Shown in pieces: positions 1-7,939 of a stretch of 20,853 bases of DNA. The first letter of the stretch is position 1. Each line of letters opens with the position of its first letter. Where the stretch lies: NCBI GenBank assembly GCA_017964325.1, contig JAGCSE010000258.1, forward strand, positions 1 to 20,853, read 5' to 3'. Below the pieces are notes generated by a model. That model had not been told where the DNA came from and did no database searches. It was given only the letters and a program-made list of their open reading frames with translations. The stretch is from Victivallales bacterium (GTDB taxonomy: Bacteria; Verrucomicrobiota; Lentisphaeria; Oligosphaerales; Oligosphaeraceae). A program made the translations under genes and the position numbers.

Positions 1-60
1 TAATGAGTAATGAGTAATGAGTAATTAAACAGTAATCATTAATCATAAATCATTAATAAG
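1..60. repeat. AT-rich degenerate heptamer tandem repeat
   Basis: Three exact TAATGAG units occupy 1-21. After an irregular spacer, more degenerate heptads follow: TAATCAT at 33-39 and 40-46, AAATCAT at 47-53, TAATAAG at 54-60. The tract begins at the window edge, so its full length is unknown, and it overlaps the last codons of the cupin gene (stop at 53-55). It resembles in period, though not in sequence, the GC-richer heptads at the other window end. It could be slippage-prone intergenic DNA. Confidence 0.8.
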
Positions 61-403
61 TTACTACGAGGGCGATGAATGCGAGTGTTTCATCGCCGAC
101 GCATTCGACGGAATGGGAGTTGCCTTTGCCCGTGAGGACGGTGTCGCCGACGTTGATTTCCGTGACGGTTCCCGCATCATTGACTTTTCCTTTGCCTTTG
201 ACGACGATATAGACTTCGTCTTCCCCCTCATGGGCATGGAGCCCGATGCCCGCACCGGGCGGGAGGATCAGTTTGGAGCAGACGCGGACGTGCGGGCCGC
301 CGAAATCCTCTTTGTTGAAGTATTTTTCGAGCGTAACGGCGCCCGGGCCGCCTTTCATGTTGACGCGTGTTTCGAGTTCGTAGGTTCCTGCGCGTTTGAT
401 CAT
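53..403 (-). CDS. Small single-domain cupin protein
   Basis: This 116-aa protein is a single cupin beta-barrel. The first cupin motif is clear at residues 54-70, with metal ligands His56, His58 and Glu63 (GLHAHEGEDE) followed by YIVVKGKG. The second motif is at about 86-98 with GDTVLTGKGNSHS, supplying His97. This three-His/one-Glu set is the usual divalent-metal site of the family, so a metal-dependent isomerase or dioxygenase, or a small-ligand sensor, are all possible; the substrate cannot be told. The ATG at 403 is preceded by AAGGAA six bases upstream. It lies 28 bp downstream of the branching enzyme gene on the same strand and is probably co-transcribed with it, although no shared function is obvious. 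No signal peptide is visible, so it is cytoplasmic. Confidence 0.85.
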   Translation of the reverse strand: MIKRAGTYELETRVNMKGGPGAVTLEKYFNKEDFGGPHVRVCSKLILPPGAGIGLHAHEGEDEVYIVVKGKGKVNDAGTVTEINVGDTVLTGKGNSHSVECVGDETLAFIALVVTY

Positions 404-430
404 GGTCGTTTCCTTGTGTTGGATGTTCCT

Positions 431-2449
431 TTATGGGTTGTATTTAAGCCGCAAGACGATGGCTGTGCGGCATGGAAGATGAAGCTTCAGAGAATAACGC
501 TTCTCCTCAAAATCGTCGTCGGTTTCCGTCGTGACAGTCCAGCCGGAGCCGATGCGTCCAAAACCGCCGTAGAACGGATTGTCGGAATCGAAGACAGGCT
601 CAAATGTAACGGCTTCAGGGAATTGCAGTTCGAGTTCGGGCTGTGATTTGACGGGATGGAAATTGAAGCAGAAAAGAAGACCATCCCGCATGAAGCAGAG
701 GATGTTGTCTTGGTCGTCGATTCTCACAAGGCGCGGCTTGACTTTGTGGAAATTCGGATGATTTCGGACGAGCGTAAGCATCGCATGGTCGAATTCAGCT
801 AAACCTTTGTAACGCAACAATGGATTGTCGCGCAGCGACCAAAGGCGTTTGGCATGGGTAAATGACCATCCATTGCCGTCGCGCGGGAAATCAATCCAGT
901 CGGGATGACCGAATTCATTGCCCATGAAATTGAGATAACCATGCCCAGAGGTGGCTAACGTCAACAGCCGAGCCATCTTATGGATTGCGATGCCGCGATC
1001 AACCATCATCGACTGCGAACCGAGCTGCATCTGGTAATACATATCCGCGCCGATGAGCTTGAAGATGAATGTCTGGCCGCCGACCATGGCTTGGTCGTGG
1101 CATTCGACGTAAGCGATGGATTTTTCGTCTTGCCGACGGTTGTTGAGCTCATACCATAGGTGGTCCATGTTCCAGTATTCGTCCAACGTGTCGCAGAGCT
1201 TGAACCAGAGGTCGGGCACGCCCATGGCGAAGCGGTAGTCGAAGCCGCAGCCGCCCTGTTCGACGGGAGCCGCAAGGCCGGGCATTCCCGAAACGTCCTC
1301 CGCAAATGTCCATGCTTCGGGTTTTATTTCATGGATAAGTTTATTGGCTAGAGCGAGATAGGTGACTGCGTCAGCATCGACGTTATCGGAGAAATAGTCG
1401 TCGTAGCCGGTGAAGACATGATAGAGGCCGTGGTCGCGGTAGAGCATGGAGGTGATGCCGTCGAAGCGGAAACCGTCCAGATGATATTCGTCCAACCAGA
1501 ATCTGCATTGGGAAAGGAGGAAGCGGCAGACTTGCGGCTTGGCGTAGTCGAAACAGCGGGAATCCCATGCGGGATGCCATCCGCGTGCGCCGTCGTGGAA
1601 ATAGAGATATGGCGTACCGTCTTGATAGCCAAGGCCTTCAATTTCATTCTTGACGGAATGCGACTGGACAAAATCCATGATGACGCGCAGTCCAAGGCCA
1701 TGTGCGGTGTCAATAAGCTCCTTGAAATCATCGGGTGTCCCAAACAGGTCGCAGACGGAGAAGAAATTGGAGACATGATAGCCGAAGGAGCCGTAGAACG
1801 GATGTTCTTGAATGGCCATCAACTGGACGGTATTGTAGCCCGCATCTGCGATGCGTGGCAGTGTCAATTCCTTGAATTCACGGAACGTGCCGATGGCGTC
1901 CTTTTCCTGCGCCATGCCGATATGCGCCTCGTAGATGAGCGGTGAACCAATGTGCGGGGAGTCGTTTTTCCAGATGTATGACGTGGGTGGATTCCAGACT
2001 TGCGCGTTGAAGACGACGCCGTATTGGCTCATGCCGCTTTGATGGCGGATGATGCGCGTGGCGGCGGAAGGAAGGCGGAAGCCTTCGCCGCCATCCCATT
2101 GGACGAACATGCCGTAGCAGTCGAGATGGTGGAGCATGTCGCTTTGGAAGACGCCTTCCCAGACGCCGTCTCCAATTGGCTGGAGGCGGGAGTCGTCATT
2201 GTGGGACCAGTTATTGAAAGTACCTGTCAGCCAGGCATTTGTGGCGTTTGGAAGCCATTCGCGGAAGACCCAGTGGCGACCGAGGCGATGAAGGCCGAAG
2301 AATTCATGCCAGTCTGGCGGATAATTGCGCTGTTGCTCCTGTTTTTGACAAAATGCCTGAAAGCGCTTTTGGAGGGTTGGCTGAAATGGTTTCAGCCAAG
2401 CATCGTCTGAAAGCGTTTTTGGGAGGTTGTCAAAATCGCAGGATAGCAT
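431..2449 (-). CDS. glgB: 1,4-alpha-glucan branching enzyme (GH13)
   Basis: The 672-aa product has an N-terminal CBM48-like domain (about 55-150, with FREWLPNATNAWLTGTFNNW at 62-81), a GH13 (beta/alpha)8 barrel, and a C-terminal all-beta domain. The four GH13 motifs are readable: region I VIMDFVQSHS (about 257-265), region II GFRFDG with nucleophile Asp330, region III TFAED with acid/base Glu384, and region IV VECHDQ with Asp452. The HDQAMVGG string and the short N-terminus fit the eukaryote-like GH13_8 type of branching enzyme, which makes alpha-1,6 branches in glycogen. Length matches that subfamily. No glgA, glgC or glgP lies beside it. There is no good Shine-Dalgarno site before the ATG; a TATTAT box sits seven bases upstream instead, so leaderless translation is possible. 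The cupin gene follows 28 bp downstream. Confidence 0.93.
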   Translation of the reverse strand: MLSCDFDNLPKTLSDDAWLKPFQPTLQKRFQAFCQKQEQQRNYPPDWHEFFGLHRLGRHWVFREWLPNATNAWLTGTFNNWSHNDDSRLQPIGDGVWEGVFQSDMLHHLDCYGMFVQWDGGEGFRLPSAATRIIRHQSGMSQYGVVFNAQVWNPPTSYIWKNDSPHIGSPLIYEAHIGMAQEKDAIGTFREFKELTLPRIADAGYNTVQLMAIQEHPFYGSFGYHVSNFFSVCDLFGTPDDFKELIDTAHGLGLRVIMDFVQSHSVKNEIEGLGYQDGTPYLYFHDGARGWHPAWDSRCFDYAKPQVCRFLLSQCRFWLDEYHLDGFRFDGITSMLYRDHGLYHVFTGYDDYFSDNVDADAVTYLALANKLIHEIKPEAWTFAEDVSGMPGLAAPVEQGGCGFDYRFAMGVPDLWFKLCDTLDEYWNMDHLWYELNNRRQDEKSIAYVECHDQAMVGGQTFIFKLIGADMYYQMQLGSQSMMVDRGIAIHKMARLLTLATSGHGYLNFMGNEFGHPDWIDFPRDGNGWSFTHAKRLWSLRDNPLLRYKGLAEFDHAMLTLVRNHPNFHKVKPRLVRIDDQDNILCFMRDGLLFCFNFHPVKSQPELELQFPEAVTFEPVFDSDNPFYGGFGRIGSGWTVTTETDDDFEEKRYSLKLHLPCRTAIVLRLKYNP

Positions 2450-2456
2450 AGGCTAG

Positions 2457-2462
2457 ATAATA
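2457..2462 (-). promoter_or_regulatory. Possible -10 element directly before glgB
   Basis: On the minus strand TATTAT ends seven bases before the glgB ATG, which would place transcription start at or next to the start codon. No Shine-Dalgarno sequence is present in the gap. The -35 region is poor, so this is a suggestion of a leaderless transcript only. Confidence 0.3.
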
Positions 2463-2476
2463 GCTAGAAGGGATAG

Positions 2477-2514
2477 TTTTTAAAACAAAGCCCCCGAGCG
2501 GAGGCGCGGGGGCT
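2477..2514 (-). terminator. Rho-independent terminator of the pseudopilin gene
   Basis: AGCCCCCG (2489-2496) and CGGGGGCT (2507-2514) form a perfect 8-bp GC-rich stem with a 10-base loop. On the minus strand it is followed by TTGTTTT. It lies 34 bp past the pseudopilin stop codon and separates that gene from glgB. Confidence 0.85.
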
Positions 2515-2547
2515 GGAAATCACATCAACATACTGATGCGGAAGGGA

Positions 2548-3264
2548 TTAGGGCTGCCACTGACCTTTTTCCCATCTGACTTTGGACATGAAGAAATTGC
2601 CGGAATAGGCAATCTGGAGGACAGGAGCGTAGTCTTCAGAACTGCCAGATTTTCCTTTCTTGACATGCCAGAAGCAGGAGATGATGGGGAAAAGGGTGGG
2701 GTCATACGGATTGTTGCCGTTGAAGGAATCGCCATTTTCGAGCTGGTATTCCTTGCAGTCCGCGAGGGTGGGACAATCTGTGGAATTTGTTCCAAACCAA
2801 GATTCTGCAACACCATCGGACTTGCCGTTGCACATCTGATAGAGGTAGGAAATACCTTTGCCTTGGAGGTTTTTCTTCTTGCTGTCACCAAAGTTCGGGG
2901 CTTCATCGACATGGGTGCGTCCAGGCGTGTCATAGAACATGGAAGCCGTGCCGGAACCGTTGTTGCCGCCGTCATACGGATGGGGGTCGCCATTGAATTT
3001 TTTGTCCATAGGACAACGGTAGAGCTTTTGGGTGTTGATGTAGTCCGGATAGAGGGTTGAGAGCCAATAGGGGAAACGGTCACGGAAATCCTGACGGTAC
3101 ATCATACAGGCCGTCGAGAAACCTCTAATTTGGTTGATGCACGTGGTTTGGTTGGCTTTTTCACGGGCTTTGCCGAGAGCGGGCATGAGCATGGCGGCCA
3201 AAACAGCGATGATGCCGATGACGACCAGCAGTTCGATCAAGGTGAATGTTCTTTGTGTTTTCAT
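2548..3264 (-). CDS. Type II secretion-like pseudopilin (prepilin N-terminal methylation domain)
   Basis: The 238-aa protein opens with a short basic leader (MKTQRT) followed by FTLIELLVVIGIIAVLAAML, the class III prepilin signal with Glu at +5 and a single hydrophobic helix to about residue 28. PALGKAREKANQTTCINQIRG continues the helix, as in the DUF1559/H-X9-DG pseudopilin families that are expanded in Lentisphaerae and Planctomycetes. The remainder is a small globular domain with Cys-containing loops (RCPMDKKF at about 84-91, CFWHVKKG near 203) and a Trp-rich end. The expected path is prepilin peptidase cleavage before Phe7, then assembly in a pseudopilus or attachment to the inner membrane. 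No secretion genes are adjacent; such orphans are common in these phyla. There is no clear Shine-Dalgarno site. The gene has its own terminator. Confidence 0.88.
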   Translation of the reverse strand: MKTQRTFTLIELLVVIGIIAVLAAMLMPALGKAREKANQTTCINQIRGFSTACMMYRQDFRDRFPYWLSTLYPDYINTQKLYRCPMDKKFNGDPHPYDGGNNGSGTASMFYDTPGRTHVDEAPNFGDSKKKNLQGKGISYLYQMCNGKSDGVAESWFGTNSTDCPTLADCKEYQLENGDSFNGNNPYDPTLFPIISCFWHVKKGKSGSSEDYAPVLQIAYSGNFFMSKVRWEKGQWQP

Positions 3265-3385
3265 GGTAGTCTAGATGATTTATTGATGAATTTTTATAGA
3301 ATTATTAAAACAATACTATAACGGCTTCTTTTGTCCAATTATTTGAGTTTTTTTTGAAGAAAATTTGTGTTGTTTTCTTTTGTAT

Positions 3386-3440
3386 TGCGACGGCGGGATG
3401 CCGCCGCCACACTCGCGCGACGGCGAGACGCTGCCGTTAC
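3386..3440. repeat. Paired REP-like palindromic repeats after the 1436-aa protein gene
   Basis: Two 25-bp units, 3386-3410 and 3416-3440, are related (19 of 25 positions identical) and lie in direct orientation with a 30-bp period. Each is a foldback: CGGCGG-GATG-CCGCCG at 3391-3406, and ACGGC...GCCGT at 3420-3437. The second unit touches the stop codon of the upstream gene. This is the layout of REP/BIME elements and might also act as a transcript end or mRNA stabiliser. Confidence 0.65.
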
Positions 3441-6400
3441 TATGGCTCGATGGTGATTTTCTTGTGGGCGACGGGTGACCATGCGTTGGCTTTCGAGCAA
3501 CTGCGGACATGGAGGAACCATGTGCCTGGAGCGGTGTTGGGGAAGGAGGCCGTAGCTTCCGCTTGCGTAACTTTCTCTTCTGGAACGGTGTCTGGTTTTT
3601 GGTCGAAGACGACGGCGTAGCCGTTGTCGTCGGATGTTTCAGACCACGTGAATGCGGGATTCTTTCCCTTGTTGGAATAGATGGTGAAATTGTCGATGTA
3701 GAGCCTTGCATCCCTAGGATTTACATAACCGTGTCCGTTGACAGCGGTTGCCCATGTGGAGAGTTCTGCCGCGATGAGGCCGTTTGGCGGAATGCCTTTG
3801 GTAAAGCGCGTTTTCATGAGCATATCGCGGAGGTTGAAGGACGTTTCATGCCATGCATCGTCTTGAAGCGCAAATGGTTCTGCGGCTCCGACGACGGCCG
3901 GTGCGAAATAGCCTCCCGCGATGTTCTGGTTGGTCCATTCAACGATGGTCATGGCGTCGTTGACGAGCAGGGAGAGGTTGAGGGCGCAGCCAGGTTGCTT
4001 GAAGCGATAGTTGAAAGAAACGCAGGGCCAGCGATTTACATCCCAAGGGGCCTTGCGGAAGAAGATGGAGTAGAAGCCTTGGTCGTGGTTCAGATTGATG
4101 AATTCGGCGCAGGCTTTGCCTGTCGCTGCGTCATCTGTGTTGCGGAGAACCCACGCTTCGCGGCGGATTTCGAGACCGCCGAAGGTGGCGGGAGTTTCCT
4201 TTTCGCCAGGTTTTGTCTCAAGGTCCGCGAAGACAAGGCGATCCGACGGGACATAGGAGATGAGAGGGGCGGCTGGCGTAGTAGGTTTTGGCGATGCGGG
4301 CTTCGGCGGGACGGCGGCGTTGATTGGAGTTGCGGACGAGACGATTGGCAGATGACGGATTTTCGACCAGTTGGCCTGTGAATGGTGGCGATAGGCGATG
4401 TGCAGCCATGTCGCTCCACCTTCTGGCAGTTTCACTGTGAAATTTTTCCCTTTGTAGGGATTTGCTGTATCGGGAGTTGTATTAGGATTATTGTCCAAAA
4501 CAGCTGCAATGGAATCGACCGTCGGATTGTCGAGGCTGATGACCGTGCCGTCAGAGATGGCGGGAACGAGGCGGACATTGTCAAGATACCACGCAAGTCG
4601 TTGATAGGATGACATGCGATAGGGGTCTGCAAACAAGAGCTTGCGGATGATAAACGGCGGCTTCAAATGCGGCTTAAGGAGGGTGGCGAGATCGATTTCA
4701 GTGTGATGCCACAGTCCGTCATGGAAGATGGACATTTTGCCGACTTGCTTCCAGGTGTTGTCCGTCCCTGTCATGTCGATTTCGAAATAACCATCATCAG
4801 TAATGGCAATGAGTTCGATTTCAATGCCTTGTGGAATCGCGTAGTCGAGGGCAAGTTTGGGGAAGGCATCCAATGTGAACGGCTTCTGTGTCAGGTAGGC
4901 TCCTGCCGTTCCGCCGACATTTTGGTTGAGAAGGCGGAGCGATTTGCCGGACGTGTAACCTTTAGAAGGACTTGCCAGCAAGAGGGCTGCACCGTCGGAG
5001 CCGCCGGCCCGCTTGAAATCGCCGAAATCGTTTTCAAAATCTTGGATGAGACGATGGCCGTGGATAACAGGGCTGGGTTCCCTATAGGGCATGGGAGCTT
5101 TCATACGTATCGATGAACGCGTGATTTCCAACTTTGTGAAATCAACAGTCGCGCCTGCTCGGTTGATGCCAAGGCCTGCGATTTGCTCAATTGAGTCGTA
5201 TGGACTTGCAATGGCGATGGATGTGGCAACAAGCTTCTCGTTGTGCGGGAAATGCTTGTGGGCAGCGAGACCGATAGGTGCTTTGACGGCCAGCCAGCCA
5301 GGCATATTGGGAACAGGCTGAATGTCGTTGCCGTCGAAAGACAAAGAGAATGTATAGGGTCTGACGACATCCTTCGGTCCTGTGATTGGCATTTCGCCCG
5401 CTTGACCATTGATGGTCACGATGAGACTGAGATGCGTATCCGCAGATGGGCGGACGAGCAGTTCCAATTGTGTCATGGCATTCAGTTCAATCGGTTTGTC
5501 ATAAATGACGGTGGAAAATTGGCCGCCGGAGATTGGATTTGTAACACGCGTGTATTCAGCGGGTTCGGACTTGCCATCGCCGTGACGAAATTCATGGGCG
5601 GGGAAGGCGGTAGGCGGTTCGGCGGCTCCTGGCGAGTTTTGGAAGGAGAGACTTGCACGGGCGATGGCGAGACCGTTTTCGCCCCATGTCCAAAGTGCGA
5701 ATTGATAGGGTGTTAAGGCATCGAGAGAATCAGGTTGGTCGAAGACGCGTTGCAATGGATAGTATTTGCCGACATTGTCATGCCAGGCTGAATCGACAAG
5801 AATGCGGCCATCCTTTCGTTGGATGCGGAAATGCTGCCATACCTGCGTAACACGTTTGTACCAAAAGCCCTCGTGACGGCGCAGACCTGGGACAACGCGG
5901 TCTTTGTTACTTGCAAGGCATTTATCCTTCAGAAATAGTTGTGACGGGAAATCATAGATACCGTTGATGAAATTGTAGCCCGAATCGAGATTCGTTCCAT
6001 CTGCGCCGAAGGCGAGGTTGATGCTGATGGGATAGGTGAAATGCGCACGCTGCGGCGTTCCTTCCATGGGGGCGGCGAAGATTTCCAAATCGAAGTCCCC
6101 CGTGATTTGACGGAGGTTCCAAAGCACGGCGTTGCCGTGTTTTACCTCCGTTGGGCCGGGGATGCCACGTCCTGCGAAGAACGACCAGCGGGGGACGCAG
6201 GCCCAGCGGTGGGTCGCCTTCCATGAACCAATTTGCGGAAACCACGCTGTGGGGGCGTGTTCGAAGCTGTAGTCAAGTCGGTTGGAGGAGGATACGAGTG
6301 CGGAATCACGCCAGTCAGGGCGTGAAAGTTCCGACAGGGAGTGTGTAGGTCCCAAGTCGGCGGCGAAGAAGCCCTTCATATTGGCGGTGGAGGCGGCGTG

Positions 6401-7750
6401 CTTGATGAGCGGCTGTCCGTTGAAGGAGACGGTGACGGTGGAGCCCATTTCCAATTTCAATTCTGTAATTTCTTTTGGGGCAGTTGCTTCCGTGATTTGC
6501 TTGCCATTCAGGCTTAGAATGGCCTTTCCGTCTTTGCAGTCTAAAAGATAGCCTTGTGCGGGATTTTCCTGCGTGGTGAAAGCGCGGATTCTGAAGGATG
6601 AAATAGGTGTCTGGTTGTCTGCTTTCTTCCATGTGAAGTCAATGGTGGAGAAAAGGCGTGAACGGAACCAGACGAGATTGTCCGGCCCATCGTTCCAAAA
6701 GCTGCGCGGATGGGCCCATTGGGACATGTAAGGGTCTGTCATGAAGTTCTTTCCGGAAAAGTCAGACCAACTTTGTTCGCATGGGCCGAAGGGGGAGGAC
6801 AACGTCTCTGGTAAGGATGAGATGGAATCGACGGTCACATCGTCGAAAAACGCGGAATCCGTATCCCGCAGATAGAGGCCGACACATCCCGCGCCTGTGG
6901 CGTTGAAAGGAAGCTGGAATAGCTTCTTGCCTGCGACAACGGCAGCTATAACATTTTCCGAAACAAGGACTTCTGCTCTTGTCCAAGCATCTGTCAGGCG
7001 ACAGGTGGCTTGAGCGAGAATGGTGTCATGGCCATTGAGTCGATAGACGAGTCTGGCTTGGGAGGTGGCGCGATCGAGTTCGAGACGAATGAACGTATCA
7101 TTGGAGACATGCGCGATGACGAGCCCCCAAACAGCGTTGGGAGAAGATGATATGGCGGATGTTCCATATCGGCAGTTGCGCCAGAACCATTGGGAGGTGT
7201 TGGCGATGGCGATGGCTTCGCCTTTCGGCGATGAGCCCCAGAATTGGAACGCGCCCTGCGACGTGCCTGGATTGATGCTCATATTGAGAAGGAAACGGCC
7301 GCCGTTGTTTCGCCAGAGATTCGTGTCATTTTCATCTGTGCGGGCAAAGTCGTCTTGAAAATGGATTGGCGCAAGTCGTTGGAAGATAGGCTTGATTGGT
7401 GATGGAGCCGATTCGAAGACAGGACGTGGCGGAAGTGCGGGGGCGGGGTTGCCTGTGGCGGCGATTGTCTGGTCGAAGGCGAGCTGCGTTTTGTTTGGGG
7501 CAAACCACAGCTGCAGGATTTTGGCTTCTGGTGGGATGGGGGCTTCCAATAATTTTGCGGGCGGTTCCACAGAGACGTTATAGAGAATGCAACTGTCTTT
7601 AAGTGAAAGACTTAATATTGGCTTTTCGCCTTTTTTCGCGAGGGAAAGGGAGTCCGTTTTGGCATCTAGCGGAACCTGAAGCACATGGGTGAATTGGGCG
7701 TTCACGACGAAACAGACGAAGAAAAGGGAGAGGATGGATATTTTTTTCAT
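3440..7750 (-). CDS. Large secreted modular beta-sandwich protein
   Basis: I do not recognise a named family. The frame is open from a TTG at 7792, but the ATG at 7750 gives a proper signal peptide (MKKISILSLFFVCFVVNA, cleavage before Gln), so I chose that start (1436 aa). In numbering from the TTG, two concanavalin/LamG-like regions lie at about 140-325 (FQDDFA to FFDDVTVDS) and 500-720. A tandem duplication follows: jelly-roll modules at about 910-1080 and 1185-1372, ending in WYLDNVRLVP and LYIDNFTIYS. Each is followed by a fibronectin III-like module (about 1085-1150 and 1378-1448) with matching GATWLHIAYR and GTWFLHVRSC strands. A Pro/Ala-rich linker sits at 1160-1178. This suggests an exported glycan-binding or surface protein. 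No catalytic residues are evident. Upstream is a divergently transcribed transporter. Confidence 0.8.
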   Translation of the reverse strand: MKKISILSLFFVCFVVNAQFTHVLQVPLDAKTDSLSLAKKGEKPILSLSLKDSCILYNVSVEPPAKLLEAPIPPEAKILQLWFAPNKTQLAFDQTIAATGNPAPALPPRPVFESAPSPIKPIFQRLAPIHFQDDFARTDENDTNLWRNNGGRFLLNMSINPGTSQGAFQFWGSSPKGEAIAIANTSQWFWRNCRYGTSAISSSPNAVWGLVIAHVSNDTFIRLELDRATSQARLVYRLNGHDTILAQATCRLTDAWTRAEVLVSENVIAAVVAGKKLFQLPFNATGAGCVGLYLRDTDSAFFDDVTVDSISSLPETLSSPFGPCEQSWSDFSGKNFMTDPYMSQWAHPRSFWNDGPDNLVWFRSRLFSTIDFTWKKADNQTPISSFRIRAFTTQENPAQGYLLDCKDGKAILSLNGKQITEATAPKEITELKLEMGSTVTVSFNGQPLIKHAASTANMKGFFAADLGPTHSLSELSRPDWRDSALVSSSNRLDYSFEHAPTAWFPQIGSWKATHRWACVPRWSFFAGRGIPGPTEVKHGNAVLWNLRQITGDFDLEIFAAPMEGTPQRAHFTYPISINLAFGADGTNLDSGYNFINGIYDFPSQLFLKDKCLASNKDRVVPGLRRHEGFWYKRVTQVWQHFRIQRKDGRILVDSAWHDNVGKYYPLQRVFDQPDSLDALTPYQFALWTWGENGLAIARASLSFQNSPGAAEPPTAFPAHEFRHGDGKSEPAEYTRVTNPISGGQFSTVIYDKPIELNAMTQLELLVRPSADTHLSLIVTINGQAGEMPITGPKDVVRPYTFSLSFDGNDIQPVPNMPGWLAVKAPIGLAAHKHFPHNEKLVATSIAIASPYDSIEQIAGLGINRAGATVDFTKLEITRSSIRMKAPMPYREPSPVIHGHRLIQDFENDFGDFKRAGGSDGAALLLASPSKGYTSGKSLRLLNQNVGGTAGAYLTQKPFTLDAFPKLALDYAIPQGIEIELIAITDDGYFEIDMTGTDNTWKQVGKMSIFHDGLWHHTEIDLATLLKPHLKPPFIIRKLLFADPYRMSSYQRLAWYLDNVRLVPAISDGTVISLDNPTVDSIAAVLDNNPNTTPDTANPYKGKNFTVKLPEGGATWLHIAYRHHSQANWSKIRHLPIVSSATPINAAVPPKPASPKPTTPAAPLISYVPSDRLVFADLETKPGEKETPATFGGLEIRREAWVLRNTDDAATGKACAEFINLNHDQGFYSIFFRKAPWDVNRWPCVSFNYRFKQPGCALNLSLLVNDAMTIVEWTNQNIAGGYFAPAVVGAAEPFALQDDAWHETSFNLRDMLMKTRFTKGIPPNGLIAAELSTWATAVNGHGYVNPRDARLYIDNFTIYSNKGKNPAFTWSETSDDNGYAVVFDQKPDTVPEEKVTQAEATASFPNTAPGTWFLHVRSCSKANAWSPVAHKKITIEP

Positions 7751-7939
7751 GGCGATGATGTTCAGAAGACGAAATGAATACAATTTTGTCAATATATAAA
7801 CGTATCAGATGTGAGGAGATTTGCAAGGCGGAAGGCGTGAAACAAGCATGGTGATTTGATAAATATGGATGAAATGGTAAATTAATACTTTTTTGCAAAA
7901 AGTTTCGTCTGTGAATGATATAAAAGTTTGGATTGAGCA
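7751..7939. promoter_or_regulatory. Divergent intergenic region with weak promoter candidates
   Basis: This AT-rich gap separates the minus-strand 1436-aa protein gene from the plus-strand transporter and should hold both promoters. For the transporter, TTGCAA (7893-7898) and GATATA (7917-7922) are 18 bp apart. For the other direction, TATATATT near 7793-7800 is a possible -10. Neither matches consensus well. Confidence 0.25.

Noticed and set aside
3509..4381. 290-codon plus-strand open frame inside the 1436-aa protein gene
   Set aside because: It is a shadow of the minus-strand coding sequence, with no recognisable family.
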